Shown here in pieces: positions 34,073 to 42,508 of a stretch of DNA of 54,189 bases; position 1 is the stretch's first letter; every line of letters starts with the position of its first letter. A program made the translations under genes and the position numbers. Source of the stretch: an uncultured Oscillospiraceae bacterium (GTDB lineage: Bacteria > Bacillota > Clostridia > Oscillospirales > Acutalibacteraceae). Location of the stretch: contig UQFM01000005.1 in NCBI GenBank assembly GCA_900540295.1, forward strand, positions 1 to 54,189. Direction: 5' to 3'. A model generated the notes under the pieces. It had not been told where the DNA came from. It was given only the letters and a program-made list of their open reading frames with translations, and did not search any database.

Positions 34073-34936
34073 GTGCGCAAAATTGCGGTAGTAAACGATA
34101 TATCGGGTATGGGGCGCTGTTCGTTAACGGCGGCAATCCCCGTGCTTTCGGTGCTGGGCTTGGAATGCTGTCCCTTGCCGACGGCGGTGCTTTCCAATCA
34201 AACAGGCTATGACAGCTTTTTCTGCGCGGATTTTACCGGACAAATGGAAGCCTACATTGCCGAATGGCGGAAACGGCGGATAAACTTTGACGGTATTTTG
34301 ACAGGGTATCTTGCTTCTGCTCGGCAGGCAGATACAATCCTTTCTTTTTTAGAAGAATTCAAAACCGAAAATACGCTCTATGTCTGTGACCCCGTCATGG
34401 CGGATGACGGCAGAGTATATGATACGTATGACGATGCACTCTGCGGAAAAATCAAAATGCTCGCAGGAAAAGCGGATGTAATCACGCCGAATTTGACGGA
34501 GCTGTGTATTTTGACAGGCGTTTCGTATAAAATGCTCACCGACGAAAGCAAGTCCGCGGCGTACATGCAGAAAATTGCGGATACCGCATCGGGTCTGCTG
34601 TGCGGCAGTGTGTATACCGCAGTTGTGACGGGGATACACATACAGGATGAAATCTGCAATCTGATTGTAACGGAAAACGGGTTTTCCGCGGTGTGCAGTA
34701 AGCGGTTCGGCGGCAGTTATTCGGGTACGGGGGATTTGTTCGCTTCTGTGCTGACGGGTGAGTTGGTGCGCGGGAAGCCCGTGCAGTGCGCTGTGGAAAA
34801 AACCGTTCGCTTTTTGGAAGCCTCTATTTCCGAGTCCTATGTGTGCGGCACAGACCGCAATGACGGTGTGAATTTTCAGAATCATTTGGAGATGTTATTT
34901 AATGAAAAAGACCAACCCGAAAGACCAGTTGTATAA
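34073..34936 (+). CDS. pdxY: pyridoxal/pyridoxamine kinase
   Basis: Ribokinase-family kinase (287 residues) that phosphorylates vitamin B6 vitamers to PLP or PMP precursors. DISGMGRCSLTAAIPVLSVL at the N-terminus, LTGYLAS, VCDPVMADDG and the anion-hole motif SGTGDLF are typical. The GTG at 34073 is eight bases after AAAGGAG; the GTG at 34064 overlaps that site. It is divergent from pdxR and overlaps the ECF gene by 35 bases. PdxK and PdxY cannot be separated safely by eye. Confidence 0.9.
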   Translation: MRKIAVVNDISGMGRCSLTAAIPVLSVLGLECCPLPTAVLSNQTGYDSFFCADFTGQMEAYIAEWRKRRINFDGILTGYLASARQADTILSFLEEFKTENTLYVCDPVMADDGRVYDTYDDALCGKIKMLAGKADVITPNLTELCILTGVSYKMLTDESKSAAYMQKIADTASGLLCGSVYTAVVTGIHIQDEICNLIVTENGFSAVCSKRFGGSYSGTGDLFASVLTGELVRGKPVQCAVEKTVRFLEASISESYVCGTDRNDGVNFQNHLEMLFNEKDQPERPVV

Positions 34937-35444
34937 TTTAGTAATTGCGGCGGTATTTGCCGCGCTGATTGCCGTGTTTACGGCGTATGTCAGCATAAAA
35001 ACAGGGATTAACGAAGGGTATTTGCATTTCGGCGACAGTGTGATATACTTAGCGGCGTGTATTTTGCCAACGCCCTATGCTGTGGCGGCGGCGGCACTCG
35101 GCGGTGCGCTTGCCGATATTCTCGGCGGTGCGGCGATATGGGCGCCGTTCACAGCGGTAATTAAAGCGCTGAATGTATTGCCGTTTGCCTTGGTGTATGT
35201 TTGCAAACGGACGGATGCTCCGCAGAAGATTCTCAACAAAACCACGGCTTTTATGCCGATTGTGTCAGGCTTGATTACGGTTTTCGGCTACTTTTTGGCA
35301 GAGGGACTGTTATTTACGTTTGCGGGCGCTTTGCCCTCGGTGCCCATCAGCTGTGTGCAGGCAGTGGGCAGTGCGGTCATTTATTATATTGCGGCGGCGG
35401 CGCTCGACAAGGTGCATCTTAAAAAACGCCTGCATAGGCGATGA
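34902..35444 (+). CDS. ECF transporter S component (probable vitamin B6)
   Basis: A 180-residue membrane protein with five to six helices and the N-terminal AAVFAALIAVFTAY pattern of ECF substrate-binding subunits. LGGALADILGG is the usual helix-packing motif. It would bind a vitamin and use shared EcfAA'T proteins encoded elsewhere. Overlap with the kinase gene and the PdxR-type regulator next door make pyridoxine the likely substrate. GGAG is found 10 bases before the ATG. Confidence 0.82.
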   Translation: MKKTNPKDQLYNLVIAAVFAALIAVFTAYVSIKTGINEGYLHFGDSVIYLAACILPTPYAVAAAALGGALADILGGAAIWAPFTAVIKALNVLPFALVYVCKRTDAPQKILNKTTAFMPIVSGLITVFGYFLAEGLLFTFAGALPSVPISCVQAVGSAVIYYIAAAALDKVHLKKRLHRR

Positions 35445-35476
35445 GAAATATATTCTGAACGAGAGGAGTTCTTTTT

Positions 35477-36085
35477 ATGGCAGATATTGTTTATACCTTT
35501 GAAAACAAAATTTATTTGAACATCACAAACGCCTGCCCGTGCAAATGCAAATTCTGTATCCGCAACAACGGCGACAGCGTCGGCGAGGCTCAATCGCTTT
35601 GGTTTACAGCGCATACGCCGACGTTTTCAGAAATTCAGGCGGCAGTGGATGCGTGGGATTTTGACGGCTACACGGATGAGGTTGTGTTCTGCGGTTACGG
35701 CGAACCGACCTGCGCATATGACAATTTGCTGAAGACTGCGGCGTATCTGAAAGCAAAAGGTCTGAAATTGCGGCTGAATACCAACGGACTTTCGGATTTG
35801 CTCAACAAAAAGCCGACGGCAAAGGAAATTTGCAAATGGTTTGATACCGTTTCCATTTCGCTGAATGCCCCGACGGCAGAAAAATACAACGATTTGTGCC
35901 AGCCCTCGTTCGGCGAAAAATCATTCGATGCGATTCTGCGCTTTGCCGAGGATTGTAAGGGGACAGGCACACAACTTAAATTCTCTTTGGTCGATGTAAT
36001 TTCAAAAGAGGATATTGACGCATGCAGGGCATTGTCCGAAAAAATGGGCATACCGCTGCGTGTGCGCGAATATACGGCGGATTAA
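35477..36085 (+). CDS. TatD-linked radical SAM protein
   Basis: A 202-residue radical SAM protein with the [4Fe-4S] motif C-X3-C-X2-C at Cys20, Cys24 and Cys27, then CGYGEPT for SAM binding and LNTNGL. It matches the short family usually found next to TatD-type deoxyribonucleases; no tatD gene is in this window. The reaction is unknown. AGGAG lies about nine bases before the ATG. It stands 32 bases after the ECF S component and may be read with it. Confidence 0.85.
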   Translation: MADIVYTFENKIYLNITNACPCKCKFCIRNNGDSVGEAQSLWFTAHTPTFSEIQAAVDAWDFDGYTDEVVFCGYGEPTCAYDNLLKTAAYLKAKGLKLRLNTNGLSDLLNKKPTAKEICKWFDTVSISLNAPTAEKYNDLCQPSFGEKSFDAILRFAEDCKGTGTQLKFSLVDVISKEDIDACRALSEKMGIPLRVREYTAD

Positions 36086-36134
36086 GCGTGATAAACCGAT
36101 TATAATCTCTTGTCAGAGGGAAAATACCGCAAAT

Positions 36135-36185
36135 ACAACACACAGCGGGGTGCACCGAAAAAAGGCGCACCCCGCTGTGTGTTGT
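36135..36185. terminator. 19-bp perfect hairpin between convergent genes
   Basis: Arms ACAACACACAGCGGGGTGC (36135-36153) and its exact complement (36167-36185) around a 13-base loop. No T run follows, but strength and place suggest a bidirectional terminator. Confidence 0.75.
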
Positions 36186-36251
36186 GTGAATATAGAAAGA
36201 TGGTAAAATAGGAAAGACAGTGTTACACGCGTTGAGCCGCGTGGAAAAGGC

Positions 36252-36509
36252 TTAAGCCACATGTGAGGGCTTGCAATCTCTTTTGCGCGGTGCAGGTGCG
36301 GCGGCACTGCCGTCTACAACGCGGAAATCACGGTTTTTTTGCATTTTTGCATATTTCTTTTTGCGCTGATAGCGTTTGTAGTTCACAAACAGAATGCGCC
36401 AAACCTTTTGTTCAAAAGCAATCAGTTTCTTCTCATGCAGAAGACCCCAAATTAAAAGACAAATACCGATAAGTTCCAATGCGGATTTTACAGCGATTGC
36501 GGCAGTCAT
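36252..36509 (-). CDS. small membrane protein, possibly SOS-controlled
   Basis: An 85-residue protein. One hydrophobic helix (about 5-24, SALELIGICLLIWGLL) is followed by HEKKLIAFEQKVWRILFVNY and a strongly basic tail (KRYQRKKKYAKMQKNR). I recognise no family. The ATG at 36509 follows GGAGG by seven bases. Its promoter is flanked by two inverted CGAACATTTGT sites that resemble the LexA box of Gram-positive bacteria. Small single-helix proteins under LexA are often cell-division inhibitors (YneA, SosA, SidA), so that is a reasonable guess, no more. Confidence 0.75.
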   Translation of the reverse strand: MTAAIAVKSALELIGICLLIWGLLHEKKLIAFEQKVWRILFVNYKRYQRKKKYAKMQKNRDFRVVDGSAAAPAPRKRDCKPSHVA

Positions 36510-36526
36510 AAGAATACCTCCATATA

Positions 36527-36602
36527 TTTCGAACATTTGTTTTCTTTCGTTGTACCCTTATTATAACAGGTATTTTTTATTTGTCAACACAAATGTTCGA
36601 AA
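36527..36602 (-). promoter_or_regulatory. promoter with paired LexA-like sites
   Basis: Minus strand: TTGACA (36587-36582), 16 bases, TATAAT (36565-36560). Identical 14-base sequences TTTCGAACATTTGT lie in inverted orientation at 36527-36540 and 36589-36602. Their centre of symmetry falls on the -10 box. The copy at 36527 continues into GTTT, so CGAAC-N4-GTTT is close to the Gram-positive SOS box CGAAC-N4-GTTCG. Confidence 0.7.
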
Positions 36603-36670
36603 AATTTTTACAGAAGTCCTAAAAAGCGGACTTTTAGAAAAATTTTTTCAAAAAATTTTTTTACATTCAT

Positions 36671-36699
36671 ATAATACCACAATATATTGTGCATGTCAA
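36671..36699 (-). promoter_or_regulatory. second upstream minus-strand promoter with palindromic spacer
   Basis: TTGACA (36699-36694), 17 bases, TATTAT (36676-36671). The spacer contains the perfect palindrome CACAATATATTGTG. A small hairpin AAGTCC/GGACTT (36613-36632) lies downstream. It may be a second, separately controlled promoter of the small membrane gene. The 36510-36890 gap has no gene. Confidence 0.55.
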
Positions 36700-36798
36700 C
36701 ACAACTAACCACAATTAGAAAAGAACAAAATGCGAACGACGAAAGCATTTTGTTCGGAAAAAACAGGAAAAAGGCAAAACATTTTTTACGGTCATGCT

Positions 36799-36826
36799 TT
36801 GACTTTTAATAGACATTTGGTATAAT
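36799..36826 (+). promoter_or_regulatory. sigma-A promoter of obg
   Basis: TTGACT (36799-36804), 16 bases, TATAAT (36821-36826); the leader is about 57 bases. Confidence 0.75.
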
Positions 36827-36890
36827 ACTATCATTATAAATAACGGATGCAATTTTCTGTACGGATGTAAAAAATTGAGGTAAAACGAAT

Positions 36891-38162
36891 ATGTTTGTAG
36901 ACATTGCAAAAATTAAAATTAAGGCGGGCAACGGCGGCGACGGCGCGGTTGCGTTTCACCGCGAAAAATATGTTGCGTCGGGCGGGCCTGACGGCGGCGA
37001 CGGCGGACGCGGCGGCAATATTGTATTTCAGGTGGACGATAATCTTTCCACACTTGCGGATTTTCGCTATAAACGCAAATATAAAGCGGATAACGGACAA
37101 AACGGACGCGGCGCGCGCTGTAACGGCAAAAAGGGTGCGGATTTAACGATTCGTGTCCCGCGCGGTACGGTGATTCGCGAGGTGCAAAGCGGTGCAGTGT
37201 TGGCGGATATGTCCTCGGACGAGCCGTTCGTGGCGGCAAAAGGCGGCAACGGCGGATGGGGAAATTCCCATTTTGCGACCGCTACGCGCCAAACCCCGCG
37301 TTTTGCGAAAAGCGGTGCGCCCGGTGAGGAATGGGAAGTTTCCCTTGAATTAAAGCTGATTGCGGACGTCGGGCTTTTGGGCTTTCCGAACGTCGGCAAA
37401 TCCTCGTTAATTTCAGTGGTCAGCGAAGCCAAACCGATTGTCGGCGATTACCATTTCACAACCATCACGCCCGTACTCGGCGTTGTTACCATGGGACCCG
37501 AACAAAGCTTTGTAATGGCGGATATTCCCGGACTGATTGAGGGCGCCGCCGAGGGTGTGGGCTTGGGACACGAATTTTTGCGCCATGTGGAGCGTTGCCG
37601 AATGCTTGTGCATGTGGTGGATGTTGCGGGCAGTGAGGGGCGCGACCCGATTGAAGATTTTGAAAAAATCAACGAAGAGCTTGTAAAGTTCAATCCCGAA
37701 TTGGCACAGTGTCCGCAAATTGTGGCAGGCAATAAAATTGACCTTGCCGAGGATGCACAGCTGGAGCGCTTCCGCAAATATATAGAGGATAAGGGCTTGG
37801 AATACTTTGAAATTGTTGCGCCCATAAAGCACGGCACGAAAGAACTTATCAACGCTGTGGCGGCAAAACTGCAAACCCTGCCGCCTGTGAAACAGTACGA
37901 GAGCGAAGAGATTCCTTTAGAACAGCTGGAGCAGAAAAAATCCGAAGGCTTCACCGTGACTGTGGAGGGCGATGTTTACATCGTCGAAGCGGAGTGGCTG
38001 TACCGCATTCTCTGCAAAACCGATTTGGATGACTACGAGTCACTGCAGTATTTCCAAAAAGTCCTGCAAACAAGCGGAATCTTGACGACTCTCGTGGAAA
38101 AAGGCATTCAAGAAGGCGACACGGTCAGTATATATGACCTTGAATTCGACTATGTCCCGTAA
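36891..38162 (+). CDS. obg: GTPase Obg
   Basis: Essential GTPase linked to 50S ribosome assembly and stress control. It has 423 residues: the glycine-rich Obg fold (about 1-158, GGDGAVAFHREKYV and GGDGGRGG), the G domain with GFPNVGKSS, DIPGLIEGA and NKID, and the C-terminal OCT domain (GFTVTVEGDVYIVEAEWLYR). GAGGT precedes the ATG. Unlike in many Firmicutes, rplU and rpmA are not upstream; it has its own promoter. Confidence 0.97.
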   Translation: MFVDIAKIKIKAGNGGDGAVAFHREKYVASGGPDGGDGGRGGNIVFQVDDNLSTLADFRYKRKYKADNGQNGRGARCNGKKGADLTIRVPRGTVIREVQSGAVLADMSSDEPFVAAKGGNGGWGNSHFATATRQTPRFAKSGAPGEEWEVSLELKLIADVGLLGFPNVGKSSLISVVSEAKPIVGDYHFTTITPVLGVVTMGPEQSFVMADIPGLIEGAAEGVGLGHEFLRHVERCRMLVHVVDVAGSEGRDPIEDFEKINEELVKFNPELAQCPQIVAGNKIDLAEDAQLERFRKYIEDKGLEYFEIVAPIKHGTKELINAVAAKLQTLPPVKQYESEEIPLEQLEQKKSEGFTVTVEGDVYIVEAEWLYRILCKTDLDDYESLQYFQKVLQTSGILTTLVEKGIQEGDTVSIYDLEFDYVP

Positions 38163-38435
38163 ATTTCGGTGCCTTTTGACGCGGTACTGTGTTAAGCGGG
38201 CTTGAAATATCTGCATATGTCTGCGCCCGCTTGCCTTGTACCGCATCAAAATTCACTCGAAATTTGATTTTGCGAGAATTTTGCAATCTTTTTTCGCCAT
38301 TTTTCCGCTTTGCCGATTCGCAGTATATGCATACGGCTTCATCGGCAAAACGGAATCTGACGAAAAAATCTTTGCAAAATCTATCCGAAATTTAGTTTGT
38401 AATTTTTTACAGGACTAGCGGTAACATTCGTATCC

Positions 38436-38574
38436 CGTAGGGGTCGGCGTCCTCGACGACCCGAGCAAAGTTCGATTTTGTGTAGACCTGTCCTGTGCAA
38501 TGTGAGATTCTTCGCTATCGCGCAGAATGGCAGACTTATGCTATTCACGTAAGGGCGTGCATCGCGCGCCCGTG
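38436..38574. repeat. R-S-R repeat block
   Basis: In the 453-base gap after obg: an R unit identical to the one before the RAYT gene (38437-38463), an S unit (GTGAGATTCTTCG...CAGAATGGC, 38496-38533), and an R unit with stem GGGCGTGC/GCGCGCCC (38548-38574). The rest of the gap (38163-38435) is without a gene; AT-rich inverted words CAAAATT/AATTTTG lie near 38246-38283. Confidence 0.85.
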
Positions 38575-38615
38575 CCTTACATCTCCCCCCACACTACAAA
38601 TAAGGAGCTGTTTCC

Positions 38616-39062
38616 TTGATACTGCCTGATAATATCCCGCAAAATCCCAATACATACAGCCCGCTGGCGCTGGCGTTCCTCGGCGATGCGGTGTACGGAC
38701 TTTTGGTGCGCGAGCGCCTGTTGCTTGCGGCAAACCGCCCCGCCCGCCGATTACATACCCTTTCCGTGCAGGCGGTGAATGCCCGCGCGCAGGCGCAGGC
38801 GGCGGAAAAAATTCTGCCGATGCTCACCGAAAACGAGCTTGCGGTTTACAAACGCGGCAGAAATGCGCATCCGGGGCATACGCCGAAGAACCAGTCGGAA
38901 GGGGACTATCACAGTGCAACGGGCTTAGAAGCTCTGTTCGGATGGCTGTATCTGCGCGGTGCAGAGGAACGGCTTCGGGCGCTGTTTGATAGAATCCAAG
39001 ACGATGGGGACGAGGATTTTGCGGCAGACAAGGGTGCAGAAAATCGGGAATCTGTTTTTTGA
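38616..39062 (+). CDS. mrnC: mini-ribonuclease III
   Basis: Ribonuclease III catalytic domain without a dsRNA-binding domain; in Bacillus it matures 23S rRNA. Of 148 residues, LAFLGDAVYGLLVRERLL carries the catalytic Asp, and GLEALFGWLYLRG is the second acidic motif. The start is TTG at 38616 with AAGGAG eight bases upstream. It overlaps the YitT gene. mrnC usually lies near cysS or rlmB, but neither is here. Confidence 0.9.
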   Translation: MILPDNIPQNPNTYSPLALAFLGDAVYGLLVRERLLLAANRPARRLHTLSVQAVNARAQAQAAEKILPMLTENELAVYKRGRNAHPGHTPKNQSEGDYHSATGLEALFGWLYLRGAEERLRALFDRIQDDGDEDFAADKGAENRESVF

Positions 39063-39894
39063 CGTTTTATATTTCACGGCAGGCGGTGCACTGTATGCGC
39101 TGTCGGTCAATATGTTTACTGCGCCGAACGGCATTTTGCCGGGCGGCTTCACGGGGATTGCAACGATTTTAAACCGTCTGTTTGACTTTCCCATCGGTAC
39201 GGCGGTATTTCTGCTGAATATTCCGCTGTTCCTGATTTCTTTCAGAAAATTCGGCTGGCCGTTCATCCTGAAAACCGTAGCGGCAACATTTTTAATGTCT
39301 GCGTTGATTGACTTGCTTGTACCGATTGTGCCTGTGTACCGCGGCGATAAGCTTTTATCTGCGCTGTTCGGCGGGATTTTGAGCGGCGCGGGCTTGGGAC
39401 TCGTATTTCTGCGCGGGGCGACCACGGGCGGTACGGATATTCTGTCAAAGCTTTTGCGCCTGCGGTTTCCCGCCGCATCCATGGGGCGCATGGTGCTGTT
39501 TTTGGATTTGCTTGTAATTGCCGTGTCTTTTGCGGTGTACCGCAGTTTGGAAAATGTATTGTACGCGCTTGTGGTGATTTACGTCAGTGCCCAGTCAATT
39601 GATTTGGTGCTGTCGGGCTTTTCCCACGACAAGCTGTTGTTTATTATTACAAAAGAGGGCGAGTCCGCCGTGGAGACTATCACACGGACGCTGGACCGCG
39701 GCGTGAGCATACTGCCCATGCGCGGCGGATATTCGGGCGAGGGGCGGCAAATGCTGTTTTGCGCCGCGCGCGCCAATGATGTGTCCCGCGTGACTAAGGC
39801 GGTGCGCACGCTCGACAGAGACGCGTTTATTGTCGTGACAGAAACTGCCGCCATCCTCGGCGAGGGCTTTCGAAGAAAAACGGAAAATCTGTAA
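39004..39894 (+). CDS. YitT family membrane protein
   Basis: A 296-residue protein with five or six membrane helices (DUF161) and a soluble C-terminal DUF2179 domain (about 215-290, SHDKLLFIITKEGESAVETI). GATTGGTDIL is a characteristic loop. Function is not established; members are suggested to be transporters. The start is uncertain: ATG 39004 (taken here) or GTG 39034, both within mrnC, so translation is probably coupled. Confidence 0.85.
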   Translation: MGTRILRQTRVQKIGNLFFDVLYFTAGGALYALSVNMFTAPNGILPGGFTGIATILNRLFDFPIGTAVFLLNIPLFLISFRKFGWPFILKTVAATFLMSALIDLLVPIVPVYRGDKLLSALFGGILSGAGLGLVFLRGATTGGTDILSKLLRLRFPAASMGRMVLFLDLLVIAVSFAVYRSLENVLYALVVIYVSAQSIDLVLSGFSHDKLLFIITKEGESAVETITRTLDRGVSILPMRGGYSGEGRQMLFCAARANDVSRVTKAVRTLDRDAFIVVTETAAILGEGFRRKTENL

Positions 39895-39904
39895 ATCAGT
39901 TGCT

Positions 39905-40156
39905 TGTCATTCTGAGCTGTAGGGACAGCCCTCGCGGCTGTCCGTTTTCGGGCGCTGGGTGCATGCCCCTACGGCGGGTACTGATTTGTCATTCTGTGCG
40001 TAGCGAAGAATCTCACATAGAACATAGTAAATTTGTTCCGCGCGTAGGGAAGGACGTCTCCGTCCGCGAAGTTTCCGCTGAATAAATTTGATTTGCAAAT
40101 TGTAGGGGGCGCTGACTTCAGCGACCCGCGGGCGGATGATGGCATCCGCCCCTACA
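39905..40156. repeat. dense S and R repeat block
   Basis: Nearly fills the 327-base gap before lepA. Truncated S (CTTGTCATTCTGAG, to 39917); R with stem GGACAGCC/GGCTGTCC (39917-39945); R-like CGGGCGC...GCCCCTACGG (39953-39974); complete S (39986-40018); linker GAACATAGTAAATTTG; R with GGACG/CGTCC (40039-40069); double R, GGCGCTG/CAGCG plus GGGCGGATG/CATCCGCCC (40101-40156). Confidence 0.88.
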
Positions 40157-40221
40157 GCTTGGCGCGTATCCCACTAATATAGATTTATTTTTAGACGAAA
40201 CATAAACAATAGAGGTAACCT

Positions 40222-42027
40222 ATGGGAATGAAAGAAAACATTCGCAATTTTTCAATCATCGCGCACATTGACCACGGCAAGTCCACGCTTGCCGACCGTC
40301 TTTTGGAACTGACGGATTCCGTCATGAAGCGCGATATGGAAGCGCAGCTGCTCGACAATATGGATTTGGAGCGGGAGCGCGGCATCACGATTAAGGCGCA
40401 CGCCGTGAAGCTCGATTACAAAGCGCTCGACGGCAATACATATGCGCTGAATCTGATTGACACGCCCGGTCACGTGGACTTTAACTATGAGGTTTCGCGC
40501 AGCCTTGCCGCGTGCGAGGGCGCGATTCTGATTGTGGACGCATCGCAGGGGATTGAGGCGCAGACGCTTGCCAACACCTATTTGGCGCTCGACCACGATT
40601 TGGAAATTGTACCCGTCATCAATAAAATCGACTTGCCCGCCGCCGACCCCGAACGCGTGGCGGCAGAGGTCGAGGACGTTATCGGTTTGCCCTGTATGGA
40701 AGCACCGCGCGTTTCGGCAAAAACGGGTGCGAATGTGGAACAGGTGCTCGAAGAAATTGTAAAGCTTGTGCCGCCGCCCGAAAATCACGACGATAAGCCT
40801 TTGCGCGCACTGATTTTCGATTCTGTTTACGACAGCTACCGCGGTGTTATCGTGTATGTCCGCGTGATGGACGGCTCGATAAAGCCGGGTGATACGATGC
40901 GTATGATGGCGACAGGCGCGGAATTTACCGTTGTGGAAACAGGCTATATGCGCGCAACCTCATTAGAGCAGACAAAGGGACTTTCCTCAGGCGAGGTGGG
41001 GTATATTACCGCATCCATCAAGACCGTTTCCGATGCACGCGTGGGCGATACCGTAACTTTGGCAACCGCCCCTGCCGCTGAGCCGCTTCCCGGTTACCGC
41101 AAGGTGAATCCCATGGTGTTCTGCGGCGTGTATCCTGCGGACGGTGCGGACTATGAGAATCTCCGCGATGCGCTGGAAAAACTGCGCCTGAACGATGCGG
41201 CGCTTTCCTTTGAGCCTGAAACCTCGGGCGCACTGGGATTCGGCTTCCGCTGCGGCTTTTTGGGACTTCTGCATCTCGAAATCATTCAGGAGCGTCTGGA
41301 GCGCGAATACGATTTGGATTTGGTTACCACCATTCCAAGCGTTGTTTACAAAATCCATTTGACTGACAAATCCGTGGTGGAGATTGACAATCCGTGCAAT
41401 TATCCCGACCCCGCCGTCATTGATTATGCGGAAGAGCCGATGGTCGAGGCGCACATTTACGCGCCGCCCGAATACGTGGGGCAGATTATGGATTTGTGCC
41501 AGGACAGACGCGGTATCTACAAGGAAATGACCTATCTTGCGTCCGACCGTGTGGATATCAAATACATTCTGCCGCTCAATGAAATTATTTATGACTTCTT
41601 TGACGTGCTGAAATCCCGCACGCGCGGTTATGCGTCTTTTGATTATGAAATCAAGGATTACGAGCGTTCACAGCTTGTGAAATTGGATGTGCTGTTAAAC
41701 GGCGATACGATTGATGCGCTGTCGTTTATCATTCATTCCGATAAAGCGTATGCACGCGCCCGCAGAATCGCAGAAAAGCTCAAGGAAAATATCCCGCGGC
41801 AAATGTTTGAAATTCCGATTCAGATTGCCGTCGGCGGCAAGGTGATTGCGCGCGAGACCGTCAAGGCGATGCGCAAGGACGTTTTGGCGAAGTGCTACGG
41901 CGGCGATATTACGCGCAAAAAGAAGCTTTTGGAAAAACAGAAGGAAGGCAAAAAACGTATGCGTCATTTCGGTACGGTGGAAGTGCCGCAGGAGGCGTTT
42001 ATGGCGGTGTTGAAGTTAGATGAATAG
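40222..42027 (+). CDS. lepA: elongation factor 4 (LepA)
   Basis: Ribosome-dependent GTPase with roles in initiation and back-translocation. It has 601 residues. G1 is AHIDHGKST near residue 15, G3 DTPGHVDF, G4 NKIDLP, and the C-terminal LepA domain is complete (GGKVIARETVKAMRKDVLAK, CYGGDITRKKKLLEKQKEGK). AGAGGT precedes the ATG. It overlaps the next gene by eight bases; lepA-proX-hemW form an operon, and lepA-hemW adjacency is typical of Firmicutes. Confidence 0.97.
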   Translation: MGMKENIRNFSIIAHIDHGKSTLADRLLELTDSVMKRDMEAQLLDNMDLERERGITIKAHAVKLDYKALDGNTYALNLIDTPGHVDFNYEVSRSLAACEGAILIVDASQGIEAQTLANTYLALDHDLEIVPVINKIDLPAADPERVAAEVEDVIGLPCMEAPRVSAKTGANVEQVLEEIVKLVPPPENHDDKPLRALIFDSVYDSYRGVIVYVRVMDGSIKPGDTMRMMATGAEFTVVETGYMRATSLEQTKGLSSGEVGYITASIKTVSDARVGDTVTLATAPAAEPLPGYRKVNPMVFCGVYPADGADYENLRDALEKLRLNDAALSFEPETSGALGFGFRCGFLGLLHLEIIQERLEREYDLDLVTTIPSVVYKIHLTDKSVVEIDNPCNYPDPAVIDYAEEPMVEAHIYAPPEYVGQIMDLCQDRRGIYKEMTYLASDRVDIKYILPLNEIIYDFFDVLKSRTRGYASFDYEIKDYERSQLVKLDVLLNGDTIDALSFIIHSDKAYARARRIAEKLKENIPRQMFEIPIQIAVGGKVIARETVKAMRKDVLAKCYGGDITRKKKLLEKQKEGKKRMRHFGTVEVPQEAFMAVLKLDE

Positions 42028-42508
42028 TCGTGAAAATATATTCCTGAGATTAAACGAACTGCAAATCCCCTTTGAATTGGTGGAGCATGCGCCCGCGTTC
42101 ACCATGGACGAATACAATGCGCTCGGGTTTAATCCGAACGATGAAATCTGTAAAAATCTGTTTCTGCGCGATTACAAGGGTGCGCGCCATATGCTGGTGG
42201 TTTTAAAGGGGAGCAAGCACGCGGATTTGCAGTTGATTCGCGGGGAAGTGGATTCTTCAAAGCTGAGCTTCGCTTCCGATGAACGGCTGGCAAAATTTTT
42301 GGACGTCAAAAAAGGCTCGGTTTCGCCGTTGGGTCTAATCAATGATGCAACGGGTACGGTGGAGGTTTATTTTGACGAAGACTTAAAGGACGCCCCGCGT
42401 TTGGGCTTTCACCCGAACGACAACACGGCGACGGTGTTTGTGTCTTTTGCGGATGTGCAAAAATATATAGAAAGCACGGGGCATACCGTGCAGTTTGTGA
42501 AAGTATGA
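42020..42508 (+). CDS. YbaK/ProX-type aminoacyl-tRNA deacylase
   Basis: A 162-residue editing protein of the YbaK/PrdX superfamily that would hydrolyse mischarged tRNA, most likely Ala-tRNA(Pro). VEHAPAFTMDEYNAL and FLRDYKGARHMLVVLKGSK (catalytic Lys) match the prolyl-tRNA-synthetase-associated group, and SVSPLGLINDA is the conserved loop. It overlaps lepA by eight bases and hemW by four, which indicates coupled translation. Confidence 0.88.
   Translation: MNSRENIFLRLNELQIPFELVEHAPAFTMDEYNALGFNPNDEICKNLFLRDYKGARHMLVVLKGSKHADLQLIRGEVDSSKLSFASDERLAKFLDVKKGSVSPLGLINDATGTVEVYFDEDLKDAPRLGFHPNDNTATVFVSFADVQKYIESTGHTVQFVKV

Noticed and set aside
36608..36670. 20-codon leader-peptide-like frame (MNVKKFFEKIF...) on the minus strand
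   Set aside because: Its ATG lies upstream of the transcript start expected from the promoter at 36671-36699, and there is no ribosome binding site.
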